Source of the DNA: an uncultured Duncaniella sp.
Lineage (GTDB): Bacteria; Bacteroidota; Bacteroidia; Bacteroidales; Muribaculaceae
DNA length: 60,671 bases
NCBI RefSeq assembly: GCF_910577345.1
Contig: NZ_CAJTMT010000020.1
Coordinates: 1 to 60,671, forward strand
Direction: 5' to 3'
Shown here piece after piece: positions 9,840-17,830 of this stretch. A program made the position numbers and the translations under genes. A model generated the notes under the pieces. That model made no database searches. It was given only the letters and a program-made list of their open reading frames with translations, and was not told the origin of the DNA. The stretch's first letter is position 1; each line of letters starts with the position of its first letter.

Positions 9840-11849
9840 TTATCTGTAACCGTATTTGTTGACATATTTACCCTGGGAGCGTGTGATGACCGCACGCGGA
9901 TAAGGAAGGATGTAGCGCACTGCCGGAAGCTGCTCTACGGTCGGGTAGCTCGAGGGATCGGGAGCGTTGACATAGTTGCCGTTGTCATTTATCTTGATCA
10001 TGCCACCGTCGAAGGTGATGTAGCCACGGAGCGAGTAGAGGAAGTGGGCGGTCGGGCGGGAGTTGTTCTCGTCAAACCAGTTCATGTAGTCGGCGCGTGC
10101 CACGGTCTGGTCCTTGCCGTCGACCTTTATCTTTATCTTCTCGTCGCCGGAAGCCGGGAGACGGTAGGGATTCACGATGTAGACCACACGGACATTGGGC
10201 GACTGCTGGGGGAACTTGCTTACTGAATAATAATCATTGTTGGGGACATTATTGAGATAGTAGAGCGAGTTCATCCACTTGCTGTTGTAGATAGAACCGT
10301 CACCGAAATCAAATTCACCGACGAATTCGTCGTAGCCGCTTCCACGGTCAGCCGCTGCATAGTAGCGGAAGAATGTCCAGTAGAGCTGCTCGTTGAGCAT
10401 GTTGTTGCGGACAAGGTCACGCCAGCGCATGTTCTCACCTGCGAACTCAAACTTGCGTTCGTCAAGGACAGCCTTGAGGAAGGAATCGTGGTCCATGCCA
10501 CCGGTGTAGGCAGCCTTGGAGGGAGCGGTCGGGAAAGCGCGCTGACGCACCTGCTCGTAGCGCTCGATTGCCTTCGAGGTCGGACGGCCGTTGAGTTCGT
10601 TCTCAGCCTCGGCCGACATGAGGAGGACATCGGCATAGCGCATGTAGGGGAAGTTGAAGCCGGTGTTGCCTTCGGTGGCTGAACCGAGACCGTTCTTGTT
10701 CCAGAGTTTCGACCATTTGCCGTTGTAGTTCGTGCGGCTGTTGTTGAGCTGAGCCTCACCCTGGTTGTTGTAGCCGAAGAGCTGGTTCACGAAGTCGCGG
10801 CGCACGTCGTCCTCATCGAAGAGGAAGCGGTAGAGAGCGTTGAGCTGAGCCGAGCTCGATGCCTTGCCCCAGGAGTGGGTGGTCACGCCGGACTGGTTGT
10901 CCATCTTCGGACCGTGGATATAGCCCACGTTGCCTGATGAGAGGGTTCCGAAGGGGATTTCCCAGATGACATCGTCGCCGGGAGTGTAGTCATAGTTGCA
11001 GTTGCCGACAAACACTTCATGGTAGGGCTTCGAGAGGCTATGGTTGGTCTTCATCACCACTGAGTCGCAAAACTCGGCTGCGGTGGCATAGAATTCCTTG
11101 TAATTGTCCGGACGCTTCATGGTTCCGAACTCACCACCCTCGGGACGGAGCGAATAGCCGCCGGCGGTCATTGCCAGACGGGCGATCATCGCCCATGCCA
11201 TGTCCTTCGAGATGCGCTGCGGACCGTCGGAGAACGACTGGGCGGTCGAAAGCTGCATCTTCGATGCAATCCCCTTGAGATCCTCGATGAGATCCGAGAG
11301 AATCTGGGTGCGGTCACCGACCGAATAGATTTTCTCCGGGCTCTTGTAGGAGGGAAGGAGGGAATAGGGAACATCGCCGAAGTACCACACGAGGTCATGA
11401 TAGAAAATCGAGCGGAGCACCTTGACCTCACCGAGCATCTGCATCAGTTCAGAGTCTTCCTCATCATAGATGACAGCATTCTCGATACCGTCGATGAGCA
11501 TGTTGGCGCGTTCGATACCTGTGTAGAGGGCATCCCATGCCTTTTTGATGTCACCGCCGTCGGGGTCGCACTCATAGCGCTGGTAGGCCGACGATGATGC
11601 GAACTCACTGTCGAGAATCTTGAATTCGACATCGGTGTTGAACGAGAGTTTCTCGATGAAATTCTGTCCGTAGGTCTCATTGTTTAGCATGGCCGCATAG
11701 ACACCGTTGAGAGCATTGCGCATCTCCTTCTTGTCAGAGAACACATATTCGGGATCATTCTTCGACGGGGCATCGACATCGAGATAGTCGGAGCAGGAAG
11801 CGAAGGCAACCGCCGAGAGACCGGTTAAGAATATATTGCGTAATTTCAT
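9840..11849 (-). CDS. SusD/RagB-family glycan-binding lipoprotein, second copy
   Basis: A 669-residue SusD homologue with a lipoprotein signal ending at Cys19 (AFASC) and mature start SDYLDVDAPSKNDP, the same as the left copy apart from signal-peptide changes. It carries FPYMRYADVLLMSAEAENE and LDERKFEFAGENMRWRDL. It sits between the cognate SusC (40 bases upstream) and the beta-helix lipoprotein (53 bases downstream), so the three are probably one transcript. Like its partner it would close over the SusC barrel on the cell surface. Confidence 0.95.
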   Translation of the reverse strand: MKLRNIFLTGLSAVAFASCSDYLDVDAPSKNDPEYVFSDKKEMRNALNGVYAAMLNNETYGQNFIEKLSFNTDVEFKILDSEFASSSAYQRYECDPDGGDIKKAWDALYTGIERANMLIDGIENAVIYDEEDSELMQMLGEVKVLRSIFYHDLVWYFGDVPYSLLPSYKSPEKIYSVGDRTQILSDLIEDLKGIASKMQLSTAQSFSDGPQRISKDMAWAMIARLAMTAGGYSLRPEGGEFGTMKRPDNYKEFYATAAEFCDSVVMKTNHSLSKPYHEVFVGNCNYDYTPGDDVIWEIPFGTLSSGNVGYIHGPKMDNQSGVTTHSWGKASSSAQLNALYRFLFDEDDVRRDFVNQLFGYNNQGEAQLNNSRTNYNGKWSKLWNKNGLGSATEGNTGFNFPYMRYADVLLMSAEAENELNGRPTSKAIERYEQVRQRAFPTAPSKAAYTGGMDHDSFLKAVLDERKFEFAGENMRWRDLVRNNMLNEQLYWTFFRYYAAADRGSGYDEFVGEFDFGDGSIYNSKWMNSLYYLNNVPNNDYYSVSKFPQQSPNVRVVYIVNPYRLPASGDEKIKIKVDGKDQTVARADYMNWFDENNSRPTAHFLYSLRGYITFDGGMIKINDNGNYVNAPDPSSYPTVEQLPAVRYILPYPRAVITRSQGKYVNKYGYR

Positions 11850-11889
11850 TTTTTCTTCTTCGTAAAAGAGGTATATAGATTTTTATGTC

Positions 11890-14800
11890 TTAGAAAGTGA
11901 CATTCAGACCGAACACATAGCTGCGGCTACGGGGATAGCGGTTGAAGTCGAATGAAGGAGTGAGACCGCTCTGGACATCCACTTCAGGGTCATAACCGGT
12001 GTAGTTGGTGATGATGAAGGGGTTGGTGACAGAAGCATAGAAGCGGAGCTTCGACATGCCGGCCTTGTTTATGAAGTTCTGCGGGACGTTGTAGCCGAGG
12101 GTGATGTCGGTACAGCGGAGGAACGATCCGTCTTCAACGAAGTAGCTCATGGTGACGTCCTTGTTGAGATCCATCGGGTTCCAGCGGGTCTGGCCCTGGT
12201 TCATCGCGAGGTAGCGGTCGTAGGCACCCTGCATCCAGGTGTTGCCGTAGAGACATTCGGAGCCGTCAGCGTAGCGCCAGCGGTCGGAGAATGCGCCGAG
12301 CACGTTCTTGAAGGTATTCTTGTTGTCGATTGACGACGAGAGATAGTAGGCGGTGGCGTTGTAGACATCGAAGTCGAGGAAGTAGGTGAAGTTGGCGTTG
12401 AAGTCAAAATTCTTCCACTGACCGTTGAGGCCGAAACCACCCTGGAGGCGGGGAGTAGTGCGTCCGATGACTGTGCGGTCATGATCGTCGATGACACCGT
12501 CGCCATTGAGGTCCTTGAACTTGGGCTTGCCCGGGAGGGTCGGAGCGCCTGACTGGGAATTGTCAAAGATATTGTCCATGCTGACAGTTCCTTCCTTGGG
12601 ATAGTAGGTTGCCTTGGGGACATCATAGTAGAACTCGTCGGTCGAGTAGAGTCCGTCGTAGACGAAACCGTAGAGCAGACCTACCTCACCGCCCACTTCG
12701 AGGCGATAGTTGTAGCCTCCGTCCTTAGAGCGGCTGTGGGTATCGTAGAGATACTTGTTGTCGCCTGTGAGCTTGTCGACCACCATCTTGTTTGCGCCAA
12801 GGTTGAAGTTGGCTGAGAGCGAGTAGTCCTTGCCACGGAGAATGTCGCCGCTGATTGCGATTTCAAAACCGCGGTTGGTCACCTGACCGATGTTCTGATA
12901 CTGCTGGGTGTAGCCCACGGTAGAGAGGATGTCGGCCTTGTAGATAAGGTCGGAAGTGGTGTTCCAGTAGTATTCCGGAGTGATGCGCAGACGGCCGTTG
13001 AAGAGAGAGAGGTCAATCGCGAAGTTGCGGGTAAGGGTGGTTTCCCACTTGAGGTCGGGGTTGGGGAGATACTTGTCGGGACCATACCAGAGGTTGCCGT
13101 CGTTGGCACCGCCTGTCTCGCCGAAGGCCGGACCTCCGGTGGTGTTGGTCTGATAGAGGTAACGCCACATGTCGGCATCGATGTTATTGTTACCGGCCTT
13201 ACCGATTGCGGCACGGAGCTTAAGTTCGGTGAGCCAGGTGAAGTCCTTCATGAAGTCCTCGCTTGACACGACCCATGCACCTGAGACTGAGGGGAAGTAG
13301 CCCCACTGGTTGCCGGGAGCGAACATCGAGGAACCGTCGGCACGGAAGGTTGCGGAGAGGAGATACTTGTGGTCATAATTGTAGTTGAGCTGACCGAAGT
13401 ATGAGGTCGTGCGGTTGGGAGTTCCAAGCTCGGAAGTCGACTGGTAGGGAGAACCGAGACCCATGTTGTTGAGAGCCTTGTCGGCCGAGATGTTGTCGGG
13501 GAAGTAGCGGTTCTTCTGATAGGTCGACTGCGACTGCTTGTCGTAGAGTTCGAAACCTGCGAGGGCATAGAAGTTGTTCTTGTCCTTGATGGTCCAGTCG
13601 TAGGATGCGGTCGTGGTCCAGGTGTAGGAGTTAGTCTGAATCTTTTCGATTGAAGCGACAGGGTTTGAGTTGTGCTTCTTACCTTCGGCTGTGTGACGGC
13701 CCCAGAAACGCTTGTCGTCCTTGAACTGGATGGTATAGACACCTTCGGTGCGGAGAGTCAGACCGTCGATGGGTTTCCATTCGAGAGAGGCCTGGTTGGC
13801 GATGGTGTAGGAGTGGCGCTTGCGCACGTTTGTCTTGATGTCGGATACAGGGTTGGTGTATTCGAAAATCTTCTCCTGGTCCGGGTCGATGGTCTCTGCG
13901 GGCCACCATGCGCCGTCGCGTTCGCGGATACCGTTGGTCGGGCGGTAGCGGAGCACGTCGATGATACCGCCTGTGCCCACGTTGTCGCCACCTGCACCCT
14001 CGTCACGGCGATATGACATCTTGGGATTGTACTGGAGGGTAAGGTTGGGAAGAATCTTGGTCTGGAGTTTGGTAAGGATGTTGGTACGGCGGACGCCTGT
14101 GCCCATGATGATACCTTCATCGTCAGACTGTGTGAGCGATACGTTGAAGCGGGTCTTTTCATTGCCGCCACCGATTGATACGTTGGTAGAATATGAGAAG
14201 GGATTGTTGCCCATCACTTCATCCTGCCAGTCATGTGTGCGGGCCTGCTTGTAGAGGTCCATGTCCTGCGGGTTACCGAAGTTGTAGCGGAACAGACGGG
14301 TCTGTGAGTTACGGGTCGAACGTCCGGTGGCATAGTCCCACTGGTAGTTCACGAAATCATAGGCATCCATAAGCTCGAGCTTCTTGGAGATATGGCTGAC
14401 AGAACCCTGGGCGTTGAACGACACCTGGGTCTTGCCCTCCTGAGCCGACTTGGTTGTCACGATGACTACACCGTTACCACCCTTCGCACCATAGATGGCG
14501 GTGAGGGAGGCATCCTTGAGGATGTCGATGCTCTGGATGTCGCTCGGGGGAATGTCGTTGATGTTGTCGGTCTGGAAACCATCGACGATGTAGAGAGGGT
14601 CGTTGGACTGGGTCACTGACGTCGCACCGCGGACGCGGATGTTGATGTCGGCACCGGGCTGACCGTCGACCGTGGTCACCTGCACACCTGCGACCTTACC
14701 CTGAAGGGCTACAGCCGCTGAGGTCACGGGGACCGCTGAAAGTTTCGCTCCGGAGACCGAACCTACCGAGCCGGTGAGGTCGCGGCGGGCGCGAGTGCCA

Positions 14801-15195
14801 CCGTAGCCGATGACTACCACTTCGTCGAGTGATTCAGAATCTTCAGTGAGAGTGATTGTGAGGTTGCTCTGACCGTTGACGGCGACTTTCTCAGTCTTGT
14901 AGCCGATGTAGGTCACCACGAGAGTGGCGTTGGAAGCAACATTCTTAAGGGTAAAGTTTCCGTCGAGGTCAGTAACCACTATATTGTTAGTGCCATCAAC
15001 TTGGACGGTAGCTCCAATCATAGGTTCTTCGGTGCTGTCGATGACCGTACCGTTGACGGTAAGGTTCTGGGCATTTGCTTTGAAGCCCACGCAAAGCACC
15101 AACAAGATTAGCATGGTTTTCCATTGCACTGCAAAGGAAGGGTGGCGCAGCCATTGACTACGACTTACGATCAAGTCTTTCATGTTGTGTTTCAA
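11890..15195 (-). CDS. SusC-family TonB-dependent transporter, complete copy
   Basis: An 1101-residue full-length SusC. A hydrophobic signal (MLILLVLCVGFKANA, about residues 28-42) is followed by a carboxypeptidase-D regulatory-like domain (about 46-120), a TonB-box-like DEVVVIGYG (about 124-132), the plug with LYIVDGF and IDILKDASLTAIYGAKGGNG, and the barrel ending FGLNVTF. There is no STN domain, so an anti-sigma-type trans-envelope switch is not indicated. The start at 15195 gives a long N-region; Met5 is an alternative. It leads the leftward triad and is divergent from the GH28 gene across an 840-base spacer. Confidence 0.96.
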   Translation of the reverse strand: MKHNMKDLIVSRSQWLRHPSFAVQWKTMLILLVLCVGFKANAQNLTVNGTVIDSTEEPMIGATVQVDGTNNIVVTDLDGNFTLKNVASNATLVVTYIGYKTEKVAVNGQSNLTITLTEDSESLDEVVVIGYGGTRARRDLTGSVGSVSGAKLSAVPVTSAAVALQGKVAGVQVTTVDGQPGADINIRVRGATSVTQSNDPLYIVDGFQTDNINDIPPSDIQSIDILKDASLTAIYGAKGGNGVVIVTTKSAQEGKTQVSFNAQGSVSHISKKLELMDAYDFVNYQWDYATGRSTRNSQTRLFRYNFGNPQDMDLYKQARTHDWQDEVMGNNPFSYSTNVSIGGGNEKTRFNVSLTQSDDEGIIMGTGVRRTNILTKLQTKILPNLTLQYNPKMSYRRDEGAGGDNVGTGGIIDVLRYRPTNGIRERDGAWWPAETIDPDQEKIFEYTNPVSDIKTNVRKRHSYTIANQASLEWKPIDGLTLRTEGVYTIQFKDDKRFWGRHTAEGKKHNSNPVASIEKIQTNSYTWTTTASYDWTIKDKNNFYALAGFELYDKQSQSTYQKNRYFPDNISADKALNNMGLGSPYQSTSELGTPNRTTSYFGQLNYNYDHKYLLSATFRADGSSMFAPGNQWGYFPSVSGAWVVSSEDFMKDFTWLTELKLRAAIGKAGNNNIDADMWRYLYQTNTTGGPAFGETGGANDGNLWYGPDKYLPNPDLKWETTLTRNFAIDLSLFNGRLRITPEYYWNTTSDLIYKADILSTVGYTQQYQNIGQVTNRGFEIAISGDILRGKDYSLSANFNLGANKMVVDKLTGDNKYLYDTHSRSKDGGYNYRLEVGGEVGLLYGFVYDGLYSTDEFYYDVPKATYYPKEGTVSMDNIFDNSQSGAPTLPGKPKFKDLNGDGVIDDHDRTVIGRTTPRLQGGFGLNGQWKNFDFNANFTYFLDFDVYNATAYYLSSSIDNKNTFKNVLGAFSDRWRYADGSECLYGNTWMQGAYDRYLAMNQGQTRWNPMDLNKDVTMSYFVEDGSFLRCTDITLGYNVPQNFINKAGMSKLRFYASVTNPFIITNYTGYDPEVDVQSGLTPSFDFNRYPRSRSYVFGLNVTF

Positions 15196-15785
15196 AATAA
15201 TAAATTAAGATTTCTTTCATGCAAATTAAATGATTGATATGATAGTGGTTAGCCTTGGAAGCTATTACCGTTTCAAAAGGTTTGTGAAAGTTGGGTGTGT
15301 TTTGTCGGTTTCTAAATTCAGTTGATTGGATTCGGGCCGAAAAAGGGCCGTCGGTTCATAGAGAAAATGAATCGGCAGATCGCATGATTGGCCTACGGAA
15401 CAGTCTGTTAAAAGAGGGGAATGTTCAGATAAAGGTCGGGAGGGGAGATCAGAAGGATGGCACAGAGGCCGGGATCAATAAAAGTCAGTATGTGTGTTTT
15501 CAGACATTTGGTCTTTAGTTCGGATGGCGGTCATCGACCGGCTTTTCGATAATTGTGAACCCTTATTTATAAGGTGGAAAATTATGACTGAAAAACATTG
15601 TAAGAAATACGAAAAGTGCATTCTTCAATTGGTGTAATCAGAGTTGATGCTGTGTGTGTTTTTGTTTTCGATTGTAAAATTACCAATTCTCTCGGAAACA
15701 TGCAAATTTTCTGAGCTAATTTAGAATGTTTTAATATCTTAGCAAAATTTTATTTAATTTTAAAATCTATTCGCAATTTCATCAG

Positions 15786-15825
15786 CCAATTGGTGTCATT
15801 GACCATTTTTACCAACACCAAATGG
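15786..15825. promoter_or_regulatory. Candidate operator dyad CCAATTGGTGT / ACACCAAATGG
   Basis: CCAATTGGTGT at 15786-15796 and ACACCAAATGG at 15815-15825 form an inverted repeat matching at 10 of 11 positions. A further direct copy, TCAATTGGTGT, lies at 15625-15635. The position between divergent PUL operons suggests a regulator site. This is inference from repetition only. Confidence 0.4.
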
Positions 15826-15874
15826 ATGAAAAACAACATAATTGTTAACATTAAATAATTCTTCGCAATGTCAG

Positions 15875-15905
15875 TTGGCAGTTTGGAAGGGTATTGCTAA
15901 TTTTG
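15875..15905 (+). promoter_or_regulatory. Bacteroidetes promoter for the GH28 operon
   Basis: A TTG at 15875-15877 is followed after 20 bases by TAATTTTG at 15898-15905, matching the TTG-N19-21-TAnnTTTG consensus. The 5' end of the RNA would fall near 15910, leaving a leader of about 125 bases. Confidence 0.6.
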
Positions 15906-15955
15906 TAGGCCGACACGCAGGCTTCGGCCCTTTTCAGGGTCTTCTGTCGGCCTAC
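15905..15955. repeat. Perfect 11-bp inverted repeat at the GH28 promoter/leader
   Basis: GTAGGCCGACA at 15905-15915 is the exact inverse of TGTCGGCCTAC at 15945-15955. The loop contains a further CCCT/AGGG pairing. It overlaps the end of the -7 box and the expected transcription start. It could be a DNA operator or a 5' leader hairpin. No T run follows, so it is not a standard terminator. Confidence 0.6.
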
Positions 15956-16035
15956 ACTAAGGGGGATGATTTTCTCCCGCACCACAGCCTGCAAGGTGAC
16001 GACATTCATAACCAATCAAACAATAACAGACCACC

Positions 16036-17511
16036 ATGAAGAAATTTGCAATGATTGCCGCCGCTCTCTGCATCGGTCTCTCGGGCTTCGCGCAGGACGC
16101 TCCCAAGGATTGCTGCAAGCAAGGAGCCAAGAAGGAGTGCTGCAAAGCCAAGAAATCTTGCTGCACTGCCAAAAGTCTTGACGCTAAGGAAGCGTGGGCA
16201 ACCCTCTATCCTCAGATCGAAAAATCAATCCAGGCTCCTACTTTCCGAGACAAGGACTACAAGATTTTCGACTACGGAAAGAAATCAAAGACCAAAGGCT
16301 TCCTCTACACCGAGCTTATTAATAAGGTGATTGACCTTTGTTCAAGCGAAGGTGGCGGCCGCGTCATCATCCCCAAGGGCACATGGCTCACAGGCCCCAT
16401 CACCCTCAAGAGCAACGTGAACCTCCATCTCGAAGAGGGTGCCACCCTCCTCTTCACCGACGACACATCGCAATACCCCATCGTCAAGACCCGCTGGGAA
16501 GGCATGGACTGCTACAACTATCAGCCGATGATTTACGCCTATAAGCAGGAGAACATCGCCCTCACCGGCAAAGGCACGGTCGACGGCGGTGCATCCAACG
16601 AAAACTGGTGGCAAATGAGCGGTAAGCGTGGCTATGTCGAAGGACCTATCACTCAGAAAATCGGCCGTCCCCTCCTCCAGGAATGGAACGAGAACGGTGT
16701 GCCCGTTGAAAAGCGTATCCTCGGCGAAGGCTACGGTATGCGTCCGCAGCTCGTCAACCCCGTGGAGTGCAAGAACGTGCTCATCGAGGATGTGACACTC
16801 CTCCGCGCCGCCTTCTGGGTAATCCACCCCCTCCTCTGCGAGAACCTCACCGTCAAGGGTGTCCACATCCAGAACGACGGCCCCAACGGCGACGGCTGTG
16901 ACCCCGAATCGTGCAAGAACGTGCTCATCGAAGGCTGCTACTTCGACACCGGCGACGACTGCATCGCTATCAAGAGCGGACGTAACCGCGACGGACGCGA
17001 ACAGGGCATCCCCTCTGAAAACATCATCGTCCGCAACTGCCAGATGAAGAACGGCCACGGCGGTATCGTTGTCGGCAGTGAAATCTCCGGCGGTTTCAAG
17101 AACCTCTTCCTTGAGAACTGCGTCATGGACAGCCCCGAGCTTGACCGCGTGGTCCGCATCAAGACCAACGCCTGCCGCGGCGGTGTCATCGAGGACATCT
17201 ATGTGCGCAACGTGGAGGTCGGCCAATGCAAGGAATCAGTGCTGAAAATCAACCTCGTCTATGAGCCCAAAGAGCTCTGCGACCGCAGCTTCCCCCCGAC
17301 CGTCAAGAACGTATGGCTCGACAACATCACCTGCAAGAAGAGCAAATATGGCGTGATGATTGAGGGCTTCAAGGAAATCTGCAACATCGACAACATCAAC
17401 GTTGACAACTGCCACTTCGACGGCGTGACCTCAGACGGTAACTCCATCTCGGGCCTCACAAAGAACGTCAAGTTCAACAATCTGTATATCAACGGCAAAC
17501 TCGTAAAATAA
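16036..17511 (+). CDS. GH28 polygalacturonase with cysteine-rich N-terminal segment
   Basis: A 491-residue secreted GH28 enzyme, expected to hydrolyse alpha-1,4-galacturonosyl bonds of pectin. The signal peptide ends about residue 19-20 (GFAQ). The catalytic set is complete: N284-G-D286, D307-D308, G340-H341-G342 and R374-I-K376, within a parallel beta-helix. Odd feature: residues 26-43 hold three CC pairs (C26C27, C35C36, C42C43) in a lysine-rich stretch just after the signal peptide, which is not part of the GH28 fold. It heads the rightward pectin operon. Exo versus endo action and the exact pectic substrate cannot be told. Confidence 0.93.
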   Translation: MKKFAMIAAALCIGLSGFAQDAPKDCCKQGAKKECCKAKKSCCTAKSLDAKEAWATLYPQIEKSIQAPTFRDKDYKIFDYGKKSKTKGFLYTELINKVIDLCSSEGGGRVIIPKGTWLTGPITLKSNVNLHLEEGATLLFTDDTSQYPIVKTRWEGMDCYNYQPMIYAYKQENIALTGKGTVDGGASNENWWQMSGKRGYVEGPITQKIGRPLLQEWNENGVPVEKRILGEGYGMRPQLVNPVECKNVLIEDVTLLRAAFWVIHPLLCENLTVKGVHIQNDGPNGDGCDPESCKNVLIEGCYFDTGDDCIAIKSGRNRDGREQGIPSENIIVRNCQMKNGHGGIVVGSEISGGFKNLFLENCVMDSPELDRVVRIKTNACRGGVIEDIYVRNVEVGQCKESVLKINLVYEPKELCDRSFPPTVKNVWLDNITCKKSKYGVMIEGFKEICNIDNINVDNCHFDGVTSDGNSISGLTKNVKFNNLYINGKLVK

Positions 17512-17561
17512 ACGGCAGCGGAGACCGCTCCGCACTCACCGCTTTTTCAACTTTTACATTC

Positions 17562-17616
17562 ATGAGGGAACAGACATCAATGCTGTTCCCTCATTGTTGT
17601 TATTGCTTTTTGACAA
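17562..17616 (+). terminator. Hairpin terminator after GH28
   Basis: ATGAGGGAACAG at 17562-17573 pairs perfectly with CTGTTCCCTCAT at 17583-17594 across a 9-base loop, followed by a T-rich tail ending in CTTTTT. Confidence 0.75.
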
Positions 17617-17660
17617 TTTTTTCATTATTAAAATCCCCAAATCGTTAATTATTTTAAAAG

Positions 17661-17694
17661 TTTGTTGAATTCTAACGGAAAATCATTAACTTTG
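17661..17694 (+). promoter_or_regulatory. Bacteroidetes promoter for the GH43-CE8-uxa operon
   Basis: TTTGTTG at 17661-17667 is followed, 19 bases after the TTG, by TAACTTTG at 17687-17694. Both boxes and the spacing fit the consensus. The predicted leader is about 130 bases. Confidence 0.75.
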
Positions 17695-17830
17695 GGAGAA
17701 ATTTACCATACTTAAATCTATAACTTTCAAAAACTTACCCTAAACGGCTAATTTACTATGAATTAGTAGCTCACACCGTATATCGGCGGTAATCCGGGCC
17801 GTTGAAGGTTATAATGACTTTTTTAACGAC

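Larger units (their letters stand above)
15196..16035. other. 840-base divergent regulatory spacer (SusC / GH28)
   Basis: I support no gene here; the 75-residue frame at 15291-15518 has no recognisable features. The spacer is AT-rich and holds a promoter for the GH28 gene (15875-15905), repeated CAATTGGTGT words with an inverted partner, and a perfect 11-bp inverted repeat at 15905-15955. It is the natural place for the regulator of the pectin locus to bind. Confidence 0.7.
17512..17830. other. Spacer between GH28 and GH43 genes
   Basis: No gene is seen in these 319 bases. They hold a strong hairpin/terminator (17562-17616) and then a good promoter (17661-17694), so the GH28 gene is probably a separate transcription unit from the GH43 gene onward. 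Confidence 0.75.

Noticed and set aside
15291..15518. 75-residue frame in the SusC-GH28 spacer
   Set aside because: No recognisable domain or promoter, and it lies in a regulatory spacer with AT-rich, repeat-bearing DNA.
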